A stretch of DNA of 58,592 nucleotides, taken from the NCBI RefSeq assembly GCF_008312935.1, contig NZ_VSZO01000004.1:1-58592 (forward strand), read 5' to 3'. A program made the translations under genes and the position numbers. Numbering within the stretch: position 1 is the first letter of the stretch; every line of letters starts with the position of its first letter. Of the stretch, positions 35,560 through 45,572 are shown in pieces. The notes beneath the pieces were generated by a model. It was not told the DNA's origin. It did not search any database and saw only the letters and a list, made by a program, of their open reading frames with translations. This DNA comes from Roseiconus lacunae (lineage in GTDB: Bacteria > Planctomycetota > Planctomycetia > Pirellulales > Pirellulaceae).

Positions 35560-37875
35560 ATGCTTCGAATTGCTAAGCTCGCCACCTTCGCAATCCTCAT
35601 TGTCTGGTGCATCTTACCTAAACCTTCAAAGGCGGCGATTGATGCGGCGACCGTCAGCCGCTCGATCGACCGCGGGATCGCGTACTTACGAGGGACGCAG
35701 ACCGACGGCGGTGGATGGGTCGAATACCCCGGCAATTCATGCGGCTTGAGCGCACTGTGCACGCTCGCTTTACTTAACGCCGGTGTCTCACGCGAAGACG
35801 CGGCGATCCGCAATGCGATGAAGTATTTGCGGGCTACCGAAGCCACGCAAACCTATTCGGTCGCGTTGCAAACCCTCGCATATTGCCAATACGGATCGGC
35901 CGCCGATATGCCACGGATCCGCGACAACGTTTCCAAGTTAAGCGGCGAACAAATGCCCAACGGTGCTTGGGGCTACGGCGGAAAACGTGTCTCGCGAGGC
36001 GACCCGTCCAATTCGCAATTTGCGTTGCTCGCCCTCGGCGCCGCACAAGACCATGGCGTCCAGGTCGACCCGGAGGTCTTTCGCCGGGCGATCGATTACT
36101 GGAAAGGATTACAGAATCCCGATGGCGGTTGGAGCTACAGCGGTGGCGGATCGACGGGCAGTATGACGTGCGCCGGCGTCGCGTCGTTGATCATCGCCCA
36201 AGGAAGACTGGGTGACAACAGTTCGTCGATCGAAGACGGACGCATTCAGTGCTGCGGTGGCGAAAGCGACGAAGCAGATCCAATCCAAGCCGGACTCGAT
36301 TGGTTGGCCCGCCGGTTTATTGTCGAAGACAATCCGAACGGTCATGCGTCAACCTATTTCTATTACCTGTATGCGATCGAACGTACCGGACGCTTGTCGG
36401 GACGACGTTTCTTTGGCGGTCACGACTGGTATCGCGAAGGCGCCGAGAAATTGCTGTCGATCCAAGATGGCTTTCAAGGTTTTTGGTCCGGCGGTGACTG
36501 GGAACCAGCCTCGGTCGCGACCTCGTTTGCCTTGCTGTTTCTTTCTAAAGGAAAACGGCAAGTGGTCGTCGGCCAGTTGGAGCACCTCGCGGATGATCGC
36601 CCACAGTGGCAACCTCATCCCGATTCACTGCGGCAATTGATTCGCCACGTCGAACGATCGTGGGGGCGCGACCTGACCTGGCAGACGGTCCGACTGAAAG
36701 ACGCCAACGTCGTCGACCTGCTACAAACACCGGTGCTGGTGATCAGCGGCAACGAGTCGCTGAACCTAACGGATTCACAGCGGGCGTTACTGAAAGACTA
36801 TGTCGATCAAGGCGGTACGATCTTGTTCGATGCCAGCGGCGACTTTGGATGTGGTAATTCGGCCAACTTTCAAAACAGCGTCGCGAATCTGTGCGCAAGT
36901 TGGTATCCCGATGCGCCGCTGGAACGCCTGCCGACATCGCATCCGGTGTTCAGCGCCGAACGACAAGTCGACATCGGTGCCATGCCGACGAATTTTTGGA
37001 TCTATGGAGTTCAAGCGTGCTGCCGAACCGCCGTCTTCTTTGTCCCCCAAAGTTTGACGTGTCGCTGGGAATTGTCCGACAAGCTATTCACCCGCGGTGA
37101 TCCACAAAACTCGCTCCGCCGCCAGATCGATCACTCCGTCCGCATCGGGCAAAACGTGATCGCGTATGCGACCGGCCGAGAGCTAAAAGACAAACTTGAC
37201 GCCCAAATCGTCCTACAGCCCGAACCGCTATCGGAAGCCGCGCGCGGCTCGACGCGGATCGCCAGCCTTGCGATTGGAGCCGGCGGCGCGGATGCCCGGC
37301 GCGCGTTGCCCAATGTCGCGACGATCATTCGCAACCAAGCGCAAGTCGATCTGTCGGTACCCGATTCCGAAGTCAGTTTCGAACCGTTGGACCTTGCCAA
37401 CGTCGACTTGTTGTGGGTGCATGGCCGTCGTGAATTTACGTTGACGGCGGACCAGCAGAACGCGCTGCGGCAATTCATCGAGCGTGGTGGTGTTGTCCTG
37501 GGAACCGCAATCTGTGGTGACGACGCCTTCTCCCAATCGTTTCGGACCGAATTCAACCGCGTACTTGGCGATCGACCACTTCGATCGATGCCGGCCGATC
37601 ATCCGATGCTGACACGGCAGTACCTGGGCTACGACATCCGTTCGGTCACGATCCGTCGGCCCGGTCAAACCGGCAACACGTCGCAATTGCGAAAGCAATC
37701 CGGACCGCCGCTGTTGGAGTTCGCGGAAGTCGACGGGTTTGTCTCGGTGGTGTTTTCACCACTCGATTTATCATGTGCCCTCGAAAGCCAGAACAGCGTC
37801 CAGTGCCCCGGCTACAAAACCGAAGACGCGGCCAAGATCGTCACCAACGTCGTCCAAATGACGCTCCATCAATAG
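35560..37875 (+). CDS. DUF4159 protein with N-terminal alpha/alpha-barrel repeats
   Basis: A 771-residue exported protein. The signal peptide is followed by prenyltransferase/squalene-cyclase-like repeats to about residue 350, with diagnostic turns such as NPDGGWSYSGGG and MPNGAWGYGG. The C-terminal half contains two DUF4159-like units; each has a LLWVHGRREF- or VLVISGNESLNL-type strand and a GGVVLGTAICGDDAFSQSF- or GGTILFDASGDFGCG-type segment. ATG 35560 has AGGA 8 nt upstream. It is divergent from moxR-DUF58 with a 184-nt shared region. DUF4159 proteins commonly occur at moxR/DUF58 loci, so a functional link is plausible. Confidence 0.88.
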   Translation: MLRIAKLATFAILIVWCILPKPSKAAIDAATVSRSIDRGIAYLRGTQTDGGGWVEYPGNSCGLSALCTLALLNAGVSREDAAIRNAMKYLRATEATQTYSVALQTLAYCQYGSAADMPRIRDNVSKLSGEQMPNGAWGYGGKRVSRGDPSNSQFALLALGAAQDHGVQVDPEVFRRAIDYWKGLQNPDGGWSYSGGGSTGSMTCAGVASLIIAQGRLGDNSSSIEDGRIQCCGGESDEADPIQAGLDWLARRFIVEDNPNGHASTYFYYLYAIERTGRLSGRRFFGGHDWYREGAEKLLSIQDGFQGFWSGGDWEPASVATSFALLFLSKGKRQVVVGQLEHLADDRPQWQPHPDSLRQLIRHVERSWGRDLTWQTVRLKDANVVDLLQTPVLVISGNESLNLTDSQRALLKDYVDQGGTILFDASGDFGCGNSANFQNSVANLCASWYPDAPLERLPTSHPVFSAERQVDIGAMPTNFWIYGVQACCRTAVFFVPQSLTCRWELSDKLFTRGDPQNSLRRQIDHSVRIGQNVIAYATGRELKDKLDAQIVLQPEPLSEAARGSTRIASLAIGAGGADARRALPNVATIIRNQAQVDLSVPDSEVSFEPLDLANVDLLWVHGRREFTLTADQQNALRQFIERGGVVLGTAICGDDAFSQSFRTEFNRVLGDRPLRSMPADHPMLTRQYLGYDIRSVTIRRPGQTGNTSQLRKQSGPPLLEFAEVDGFVSVVFSPLDLSCALESQNSVQCPGYKTEDAAKIVTNVVQMTLHQ

Positions 37876-37880
37876 CGTCG

Positions 37881-38945
37881 CTATTCGCTAAAGATCGCCA
37901 GCAACTCTTTCGCCCATTCGTCCCAATCTTCGGCGGCGGCTTCGAAGTCAACTTCCATCCATCGCACCGGGTTTTTCGGCATCACGCGTGGAGTGAACTC
38001 GCTGTCGCGGCTGATCGGCAGTTGGCTGCTATCGCCCATCGCCAAACGGTCTTCGATCGAAGCACTGACGATGTAATCGGCGAACATTTCCGAGGCGACG
38101 GGGTGGGGGGCGTCCTTTAAAATCGCCAGCGTGTTGGGAATCCGCAATGTCCCCGGTTCATCGGCTTGCTGATCCGGAAATACAATCTCGACCTTGCGTA
38201 AGCGATCTTTTTCGACAATCGCGTCATCGGTATCGGTCAGGCCCCAAGCGACCTGGCCCGATGCGACGGCCTCGGCCACTTGTTTGTTGCCCGACAGCAC
38301 GACGGCGTTGTCGCGAATCTGACTTAGAAATTCGATGGTTTCATCGTGACCGTCTTTCTCGCGAAGAACGGCGAAGTGAGTTGCCGTCGTTCCGAACAGC
38401 GGTCTTGCCATCGCACAGTTCTGTCTCCACTTCGGATCAGCTAATTCTCGAACGCTGGTGGGGTACTGCGACTTGTCCGTCAATTTTTCAGCGTTCACCA
38501 ACAGGACACGCGCCCTGGCAGCGAAACCGCACCAAGTTCCATCGCTGGAAATCATGTCGCTCGGCCAGCCGCTGGCAACCTTCCATGTCCGAGGTTTCAG
38601 CAACCCGAGTTTCTGGAGCCGAACGGTGTGCATGATCTCGTTGTTCCAGAACACATCGCACACCGGCGTTTGTTGTTCGGCGATGATTTGGTTGACCAGT
38701 CCGACCGTCTTCGTCGATTCGACATCGAACTTGCCGACGACGCCGATTTCGTTGTCCGTGCTCCGTTCAAAGGCCGCGATAATCGGCCGAGCAAAAACTT
38801 CGTCGAGCGCACAATACAGAACCACGTCTGATTCGGACCGTGACACGCACCCCGAGAGACAACCGGCAGAAGAAAGCAGGGCCGCGGTGCGAATGAATCG
38901 CCGTCGGTCAACCTGTGGCCTACAATGGTGGGATGAATGGTGCAT
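37881..38945 (-). CDS. Orphan iron-type ABC substrate-binding lipoprotein
   Basis: A 354-residue extracellular solute-binding protein of the class that includes ferric-iron and phosphonate-type binders. The N-terminus has DRRRFIRTAALLSSAGCLSGC, combining a twin-arginine and a lipobox feature, so it is probably a Tat-exported lipoprotein. The fold starts at VVLYCALDEVFARPIIAAFER, followed by FWNNEIMHTVRLQKLGLL. No permease or ATPase gene is adjacent. It overlaps the neighbourhood of the divergent metalloprotease start. The ligand is not determinable. Confidence 0.85.
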   Translation of the reverse strand: MHHSSHHCRPQVDRRRFIRTAALLSSAGCLSGCVSRSESDVVLYCALDEVFARPIIAAFERSTDNEIGVVGKFDVESTKTVGLVNQIIAEQQTPVCDVFWNNEIMHTVRLQKLGLLKPRTWKVASGWPSDMISSDGTWCGFAARARVLLVNAEKLTDKSQYPTSVRELADPKWRQNCAMARPLFGTTATHFAVLREKDGHDETIEFLSQIRDNAVVLSGNKQVAEAVASGQVAWGLTDTDDAIVEKDRLRKVEIVFPDQQADEPGTLRIPNTLAILKDAPHPVASEMFADYIVSASIEDRLAMGDSSQLPISRDSEFTPRVMPKNPVRWMEVDFEAAAEDWDEWAKELLAIFSE

Positions 38946-38977
38946 GCGTCTATCGAAAACTTGGTATTGATTCGGTG

Positions 38978-40234
38978 ATGATCCGGCTGATTGTAACGGT
39001 CGCCGTTTTCGGTTGCTTGATGCGTGACCGTGCCGCGGCAGACTTCAAAACGTTTCGCGGCCGGCACATCACACTGCAAAGCGACACGGGAACGACCGAA
39101 TCGTTGACCGATCTGGTCGAATCGTTTGATGCGTCGGTCAGTCAATGGGAACGCATGCTCGACCTTCCCGATGGCAAGCTAGATTCCTGGCACGTCCGAG
39201 CGTTTGTGATGGAGCAGCCCGATCGGTTTCGAGCCTCCGGTGACTTGCCACAGTCGTTGGACTTTCAATACGGCTATGCGATGCCGGGTGTGATCTGGGT
39301 GCGACTGCAACCGAGTCAATACTATACCCGTCACCTGCTGCTGCACGAAGGCGTCCATGCGCTCGCGATCGATCAATTCGGCGGGACGGGACCGAGCTGG
39401 TTCTCCGAAGGTGTCGCAGAACTACTGAGCGTCCACCGCGGTCAAGGCGACGAAATTCAAATCGGGACGATTCCGGCGGACAAGAATGAAGTCCCCTACT
39501 GGGGTCGCTTCAAACTTTTGTCCCAAGCTCGCGATGAAGCCAAGATCCCCAACTTGTCGTCTTTGCTACGTCTACCGAATCGTTTGGACGGTGATGTGGA
39601 ATCATACGGCTGGTGCTGGCTGGCCGGATCATTGCTGACACATTACCCCGAGTATCGTCCGATCTGGTTAAAGGCGGCGCGTGACGGTCTAGATGTCTCG
39701 GAAAGTTTCACCGAATCGTTTCGCAAATCCGTGGCGTCGCAGTGGCCGATCTTACAAGCACGCTGGCGGATCCTTACCGAAACGGCGGACTACGGTTTTG
39801 ACTGGTCGCGTGAACGAGTAGACCTCTCCATCAAAGATCCTTTGTTTCGTGATTCCGAATTGCGTTTGAACGTTGCCGCCGACAAAGGCTGGCAATCGAC
39901 CGGCGTCCGCTTCGCTCCGGGAACCAAGCTATCGATTCAAGCGAGCGGCCGATGCAGCGTGAACCAGATTCCCAAACCATGGATCAGCGAACCGGCAGGC
40001 GTGACGATTCATTATGCCAACGGACGCCCGCTGGGCCAGTTACTTGTGTGCGTGCTTCCCAACTTGACGGGCGATGAACCGTTTCTCGATCCACTAAAAA
40101 TCGTTGCCGTTGATCCAGAAACTGATTTGAAAATCGATCAGCACTGTTGGCTGCTATTCCGGATCAACGACCAGCTCGGTGACTTAGGCAACAACAACGA
40201 CGGCTACTCGGTCATTCTCCGCGCCGCTCGCTAG
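38978..40234 (+). CDS. DUF1570-like exported metalloprotease
   Basis: A 418-residue protein. ATG 38978 is chosen because a signal peptide (MIRLIVTVAVFGCLMRDRAAA) begins there. The mid-region holds the zinc site HEGVH with a downstream WFSEGVAELLS, giving the gluzincin-like HExxH...E arrangement, and ILLHEGVHAL-like context (LLLHEGVHALAIDQFGG). The C-terminal about 130 residues (VDLSIKDPLFRDSELRLNVAADKGWQSTGVRF) form a beta-sandwich resembling lectin-like domains. It is likely an extracellular peptidase. Its promoter region overlaps the divergent binding-protein gene. Confidence 0.8.
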   Translation: MIRLIVTVAVFGCLMRDRAAADFKTFRGRHITLQSDTGTTESLTDLVESFDASVSQWERMLDLPDGKLDSWHVRAFVMEQPDRFRASGDLPQSLDFQYGYAMPGVIWVRLQPSQYYTRHLLLHEGVHALAIDQFGGTGPSWFSEGVAELLSVHRGQGDEIQIGTIPADKNEVPYWGRFKLLSQARDEAKIPNLSSLLRLPNRLDGDVESYGWCWLAGSLLTHYPEYRPIWLKAARDGLDVSESFTESFRKSVASQWPILQARWRILTETADYGFDWSRERVDLSIKDPLFRDSELRLNVAADKGWQSTGVRFAPGTKLSIQASGRCSVNQIPKPWISEPAGVTIHYANGRPLGQLLVCVLPNLTGDEPFLDPLKIVAVDPETDLKIDQHCWLLFRINDQLGDLGNNNDGYSVILRAAR

Positions 40235-40461
40235 AGTTCTGTCGTCCCCAATGCTTCACCCCATTTGATTCGGTGACTTTGGAGAAAAGTTTTTCGGCAT
40301 TACCGATCGGTTTTTGTCGAGGGTTTCACGTATTGCAGGGCTTGCCAAGGGCTCGGGGTGCACCAGATTGGTCGTGACTCGGTGACCGTGATCTGACACG
40401 ATCGCCGGACTGTCTCGTCTCTGCTCTTCGGTGGTGCCCTCGTTAAGGTTGGTGACTGACC

Positions 40462-42399
40462 ATGATTTTTCGACAGTGTCTCACGACTCGTATCTCACGG
40501 CGTCCTGATATCAACTCAACACGACCTCGTCGTCGAGTTAGGTTCCAGTCTCTTGAACGCCGTCAGATGTTAGCCGGTGACCTTTGCGATGTCGAAGTCG
40601 TCCCAACGTCTTCGCAAACCACCCCAGCACCGACACTCCAAAGTGTCTTGTTGGGTGCAACCGAATATGCAGCTTCCGATGCTGCCGGGGGAACGCTTGC
40701 TAGCGCAGCAAATTTGGGCGTGATCGAGGGATCTGTTCAGCGCCAGGGGAGTCTAAGCTGGCTCGACCGACTGGACATCGTTCACTTTGAAATCACCGAA
40801 GACTCGCAGGTCAGCTTCGCTGTCGATCAACTCGGTGGCAACGCCGATCTGTATCTGATCAATCGCCAGGGCAACATCCTTGCTTCATCGACCAATCGCG
40901 GTTTCGGCGAAGAACTGATCCGCGGAAAGCTACGCAGTGGCGAGTACTACCTTGCCGTTTCCGCTCGAACGTTTTCTCCGATTTCGTACCGACTCTCGCT
41001 CGATGTCGAATCACTTGTCCCGATCAACGAATCACCGTCGAGCGATTCCCCCGCAACCGAGACGCCTGCGGAAACGACACCATCGCTTCTGCCGGAAGTC
41101 GACGATTTCGGTTCCAGTCTGGATTGGAACTTAAATGCCATTGGTGCGCCCGAAGCCTGGGCCGCCGGCTACACCGGCCAGGGCGTCACCGTGGCGGTCA
41201 TCGACACCGGGGTTGACCTTGATCACCCCGACTTGCAACGCAGCATTTACGTCAACGCCGGCGAGATTCCCGGCAATGGGATCGACGACGACCAGAACGG
41301 CTACGTCGACGATGTCTCCGGCTATGACTTTGTCGACGGCGATGCGGACGCAAACGATGGCAACGGACACGGAACACATGTTGCCGGAACGATCGCCGCC
41401 GCCAATAACTCTGTTGGCGCCACCGGCGTTGCCCCCGAGGCAAACGTCCTTCCGATTCGCGTGCTGGACGATTCGGGACGCGGGTCAGACTCCGGCGTCG
41501 CCGCGGGCATCCGCTATGCCGCCGACATCGGCGCGCAAATCATCAATCTTAGTCTCGGCGGTGGGACCAGTTCCCGCATTGCCGCGGCGATTGAATACGC
41601 AACCTCGCTCGGTAGCTTGGTTGTTGCGGCGGCAGGTAACGAGTCATCTGCCGTCCCGAGCTACCCTGCCCAATACAGTCGCGAATCGACAAGCGTTCTC
41701 TCCGTCGGGGCATTTGATTCCTCCGGTCAGATCGCTTCGTTTAGCAACGGAGTTGACTCCAGCGGCGCCGTCCAAATTGATGCTCCCGGTGTCGGTATCT
41801 ACAGCACCTACCTTGACGGCCGCTACGCAACGCTGAGTGGTACGAGCATGGCGACGCCCCATGTTGCCGGCGTCGCGGCGCTAATTCTATCTGCCGATCC
41901 TGATTTGACATCGAGTGAATTGCGTGAGCTACTGGCCAGCAGAACGATCGGCCAAGTGAACGGCAGTGATTCACTCGGCAAGCTCAGCACGCTCAGCGCA
42001 GTTGCGATGGCTGCGGCCGGAACGAGCGTCAACGCGTCGACCGATTCGCAGGTCCGTGCGTCGACGAGTTCGACCACGGTGCGCGCGACTTGGATGCCGC
42101 GATCAAGCAGCGACGCGAGGCTCGCTTCGTCAAACCGTTTGTTATCGCCAAGTGTCAATCGCGATGCGACAGGCGGGCGTCACTTCGGCGGCGAACCCGG
42201 CCAGCCGCTTTCGAGTTCGACGACGGTTTCGACAGAATTCACGCCGACCATGTTGCCAACGACACTGGTCGCAGAATCGAGCGTCGACGCGATCGATTGC
42301 CTGATGATGGACGAGAGCGGTCTCGGCGAAAGCGGTCAGCCTGATCGCGATGCACTCGACGCGTTCTTTGCGGGTTCCGACCGGCTCAGCATTTCTTAA
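40462..42399 (+). CDS. Exported subtilisin-family (S8) peptidase
   Basis: A 645-residue protease. The N-terminus has RVRFQSLERRQMLAGD, the planctomycete extracellular-protein signature. A pre-peptidase C-terminal-like beta domain follows (LDIVHFEITEDSQVSFAVDQLGGNADLYLI, about 105-180). The catalytic triad is D248 in VAVIDTGVDLDHPDLQ, H303 in GHGTHVAGTIAA and S462 in SGTSMATPHVAGVAALI. After the catalytic domain are about 150 Ser-rich, low-complexity residues of unknown function. The 3' end overlaps the convergent SprT-like gene by 14 nt. Confidence 0.95.
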   Translation: MIFRQCLTTRISRRPDINSTRPRRRVRFQSLERRQMLAGDLCDVEVVPTSSQTTPAPTLQSVLLGATEYAASDAAGGTLASAANLGVIEGSVQRQGSLSWLDRLDIVHFEITEDSQVSFAVDQLGGNADLYLINRQGNILASSTNRGFGEELIRGKLRSGEYYLAVSARTFSPISYRLSLDVESLVPINESPSSDSPATETPAETTPSLLPEVDDFGSSLDWNLNAIGAPEAWAAGYTGQGVTVAVIDTGVDLDHPDLQRSIYVNAGEIPGNGIDDDQNGYVDDVSGYDFVDGDADANDGNGHGTHVAGTIAAANNSVGATGVAPEANVLPIRVLDDSGRGSDSGVAAGIRYAADIGAQIINLSLGGGTSSRIAAAIEYATSLGSLVVAAAGNESSAVPSYPAQYSRESTSVLSVGAFDSSGQIASFSNGVDSSGAVQIDAPGVGIYSTYLDGRYATLSGTSMATPHVAGVAALILSADPDLTSSELRELLASRTIGQVNGSDSLGKLSTLSAVAMAAAGTSVNASTDSQVRASTSSTTVRATWMPRSSSDARLASSNRLLSPSVNRDATGGRHFGGEPGQPLSSSTTVSTEFTPTMLPTTLVAESSVDAIDCLMMDESGLGESGQPDRDALDAFFAGSDRLSIS

Positions 42400-43306
42400 G
42401 CGCTTCCAGCGGGACGTAATACTTCACGTACCGGTGCCCATCGCTAAACCGCTGGCCTTTGGGGTTGGGCACCAGTACGGTTGCCCGCCGCGTGATTCGA
42501 TTGACGCGTCCGCGAAGGTTGTGCCCATCGTGGGCGAACGCGACGTTGTCTCCAACGCGAATGTTGAACTTGACCGCCGCCCGTTCTCGCTGCGTAATCA
42601 AGTTGTGTTGGTAATCGGTGTGCCCGAAGTAGCGACCGGCGATCGACTGGAAACGGGCTTCATTACAGTTGCCGTCATTCCAAATCAACATCTCGGTCAA
42701 ATGTACGAATTCGTGCTCGGCGACCCGCTGCATCGCTTCCAAGCGATTGCGGCACAAGCACCCGGCGACTTCGATCGGCCGTGAAACATCTTCAAACGTT
42801 TGAAACAACAAGGTGCTCGAAAGCACCAGTTCAAACTTTCGTGGTCCGTCGACGCTACCGCTCGGATACTGCGTGACAAGTTTTCCGCCCACGCTGGTCA
42901 TTCGCGACGAAAGTTGAAACGACAACCCTTCCGCTTCGGCAGCCTTGAGGACTTTGCCACCAAAAAACAAGTCATCGTACAAGCGGATCATCCGCGAGAG
43001 ATCCCCGACGGAGACCTTGGTGAAGTTTGGTCCGTCCAACGAACGGCTGGTCATCAAGACCTGATCGTAAATCTGCCGCCGCATCCGATCACGCTCCGCG
43101 GTCGCGAACTTTCGCAAAGCCACTTCGCCGGCCAAGCTGCCCAAGTATTGCGGGTCGCGAGGACGTGTCGGATTGTCCACGGTCGCCGGGGGACGGCTGG
43201 CCGCAGCCTTTCTTGGGGCCGTGGTGACGTCGGTCCGAGCGGCTTGCGAGCCAGTGACCTTAGATGTTGGGCGCGGAGTTTCTCCGGCGCGACGTTTTCG
43301 AGCCAT
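42386..43306 (-). CDS. SprT-like zinc protease-type protein
   Basis: A 306-residue protein with an N-terminal disordered, basic region of about 65 residues and a SprT-like domain. The active-site motif is EHEFVHLTEML (HExxH), with LYDDLFFGGKVL upstream, typical of SprT. The C-terminal part (FNIRVGDNVAFAHDGHNLRGRVNRITRRATVLVPNPKG) is a small barrel. ATG 43306 lies 1 nt after the stop of the M42 gene, so the two are one unit. DNA-protein crosslink repair is the known role of the Spartan relatives; it is not proven here. Confidence 0.82.
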   Translation of the reverse strand: MARKRRAGETPRPTSKVTGSQAARTDVTTAPRKAAASRPPATVDNPTRPRDPQYLGSLAGEVALRKFATAERDRMRRQIYDQVLMTSRSLDGPNFTKVSVGDLSRMIRLYDDLFFGGKVLKAAEAEGLSFQLSSRMTSVGGKLVTQYPSGSVDGPRKFELVLSSTLLFQTFEDVSRPIEVAGCLCRNRLEAMQRVAEHEFVHLTEMLIWNDGNCNEARFQSIAGRYFGHTDYQHNLITQRERAAVKFNIRVGDNVAFAHDGHNLRGRVNRITRRATVLVPNPKGQRFSDGHRYVKYYVPLEALKKC

Positions 43307-43307
43307 C

Positions 43308-44393
43308 TCAGTCCTTCTGCAGCACCGACGGGGTGAAGTCGTCTTCGGGCGAGAGGGCTTCGGCAAAGCGAGCGAGCAAATTCGCGACGTGGTCGATGTC
43401 GGTCAACGAGATCGCTTCGACGGCCGAATGCATGTAGCGGTTCGGGATCGCGACCAATCCCGTCGCCACGCCGGCACCATGAAGTTGCAACACGTTGGCG
43501 TCATTCGGAGTCGCCCGCCCGATCGCTGCCATCTGATAGGGGATGTCATGTTGTTCGGCTAAGTCAACCAAGCGTCGTGCGACCGCCGGATTGATGTTGG
43601 GTCCGCGAAAGATGACCGGGCCGCCGCCGAGCCGGATATTGCCCTGCTTGTTCTTATCGATCGTCGGACAATCCGAAGCGTGCGTCACATCGACGGCGAT
43701 CGCGACATCGGGATTGATGCCGCCGGCCGCCGTCTTGGCACCGCGCAGTCCGATCTCTTCCTGGACCGTCGAAACGCTGTGCAGATGACAGCCCAAATCA
43801 CCACCGGCGAACTCATTTGCGCGGCGCAACGCTTCGATCACCGTCCACATGCCGGTCTTGTTATCCATCCCGGGGCCACAGACGATCGAATTCATCAGCG
43901 GCCGCATCTGCAACTGCAGCGTCACGGGATCGCCAATTCGGACCGCGTCACGAGCCTGGGCTTCGCCGTCGGCACCGATGTCCAGCCACATCTCATCCAA
44001 CCCGACGACCTTTTTACGTTCCTGGTCATTTAGCAAATGAATCGGCTTGCGACTAATCAGTGCCGCCACCGGACCGTCGTCGGTCCAAATCGTCATCGCT
44101 TGGCCGATCAGTTGCTGTGGATCCCAACCGCCGATCGTTTGGGCATACACAAACCCATTTTCATCGATGTGTGAAACCAACATCCCGATTTGGTCGCAGT
44201 GACCGGCATACATCAACCGCGGCCCTTCGGCGTTTCCGGCCTTGGCGATCAGATTGCCGTGGACATCGATCGAGACCTGATCGGCGTGTGGCGAGATGTA
44301 TTCGTTGACCAACTGTTGAAGACGCTCTTCATAGCCGGATGGACTGGGGGTCTGGATAGCCTTCTCGAAAAACTGGCGTGCTTCGTGGTTCAT
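43308..44393 (-). CDS. M42-family metallo-aminopeptidase
   Basis: A 361-residue M42 peptidase (PepA/FrvX type) that removes N-terminal residues from peptides and assembles into large tetrahedral complexes. Metal-binding positions are seen in YAGHCDQIGMLVS (H65, D67), GPGMDNKTGMW, VQEEIGLRGAK and AVDVTHASD, plus the C-terminal PNRYMHSAVEAI His. ATG 44393 fits the family start. It is transcribed with the downstream SprT-like gene. Confidence 0.93.
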   Translation of the reverse strand: MNHEARQFFEKAIQTPSPSGYEERLQQLVNEYISPHADQVSIDVHGNLIAKAGNAEGPRLMYAGHCDQIGMLVSHIDENGFVYAQTIGGWDPQQLIGQAMTIWTDDGPVAALISRKPIHLLNDQERKKVVGLDEMWLDIGADGEAQARDAVRIGDPVTLQLQMRPLMNSIVCGPGMDNKTGMWTVIEALRRANEFAGGDLGCHLHSVSTVQEEIGLRGAKTAAGGINPDVAIAVDVTHASDCPTIDKNKQGNIRLGGGPVIFRGPNINPAVARRLVDLAEQHDIPYQMAAIGRATPNDANVLQLHGAGVATGLVAIPNRYMHSAVEAISLTDIDHVANLLARFAEALSPEDDFTPSVLQKD

Positions 44394-45572
44394 TCCGCGG
44401 CAATTCAAACAGTGGAAACGGACAAGACGGTCGCCGGGACCGGATCGGTGGTTGGTGCAGAATACCGAACCACCGGTTCCCGAACCACTGCGGATCACTG
44501 CGGGGGTTCGTTCTACAGGCCGTGCTGACAAGTTTGTCAGCCGGACGCGAAAGGATCAGCCGAATGGCGTTAGCCACAGTTCTGGCAGAGCGTCAGAGGA
44601 AGGCCAGAGGCAGGGGGTGCCGGCTCGCAAACGAGAACGCGTCGGAATCGGACGACGACGGATTCCCCGTAGCGGCTTGCGAGTTCGATTCAAGTCGGAA
44701 AGATCCCTCAAGAACCGACAGAGGTGCTTGAAAACGTCGCCGTTGACGCCTCTGTCTAGGCCGATCGACCGACAAAACCGACTTTATGAAAAGTTTTTTT
44801 TTCTGTGGTTTCCTGGTTTTCGTCGTGTGATGTGATTTCGCAACCGCGTCAAAACTGTCGGAAACACGGGAGTTTAGCGATGTCCGGTTGATTCGTTCCG
44901 TCCGGGTTGGTCCGGTCAAGGACTGTCACAGTGGTCGTCATGCTTGTTCCCTTCCAAACGCCCTAAAGAATTGGGGTGGTTTTGCTCGACACTAAGTCTC
45001 GGATCAAGAAATTTTGACTGGGTTCTCTCACTCTTCATCACTTTCGGGTGCGGGGAGTAACGAGGACCGGTGGCAGTCGAATCGCGATCCAAACCCAGGG
45101 GGGATTCTGGGCCAGCAATCGAACTGACGCGGGCAATCGCTCGTGATATTTCGAGGGCGCGTGGCGACTATAGCCGAACGTTCCTGCCGAAGGAGCGATG
45201 TGACGACTCACCCATTGTCACACTCGTTCACTTCAACCGCCGGAACGTTGGGCGTTGGTCGCCTGACGCCACGTTTCTTCCCTACCCACCGGTCGAATCG
45301 TCGTTCGACCGTGACCGTTTGAAACCTAGCAAGTGATCCCGTTCGGCAAGCGTCACAGGATGTGAGCCGGGTGGCCAGACCCAGCTTTCGGTTGAAAACT
45401 TGAACCACATGTCAACGAAGTCAAATGAGTCTCGTCGCGTTCAGGACCGCGTCGAGAAACGGAACCTTCGCGGGCGGTTCGGGCAACCGATTGAACGAGG
45501 CCATGAGAACATTGGGTACCGACGCACCATTGTTCGAGGGAATAATCAACGAGGCGTTATGGAGAGCCTGAT
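44394..45572. other. 1.2-kb region without a supported gene
   Basis: No convincing protein gene is seen on either strand. It holds a reverse copy of the family 1 repeat core (44555-44581), a T-rich stretch near 44795-44815, and the promoter region of the HTH-receiver gene. No known RNA family was recognised, although the length suggests a long leader or an unrecognised RNA. Confidence 0.45.
44555..44581 (-). repeat. Dispersed repeat core, family 1, copy E (reverse)
   Basis: A reverse-oriented, slightly diverged copy of the family 1 core (25 of 27 nt match). Its orientation is opposite to the other four copies. Confidence 0.7.

Noticed and set aside
44394..45572. Known structured RNA such as RNase P, tmRNA or a riboswitch
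   Set aside because: None of the conserved cores I know for these RNAs were recognised; only a covariance-model search could settle it.
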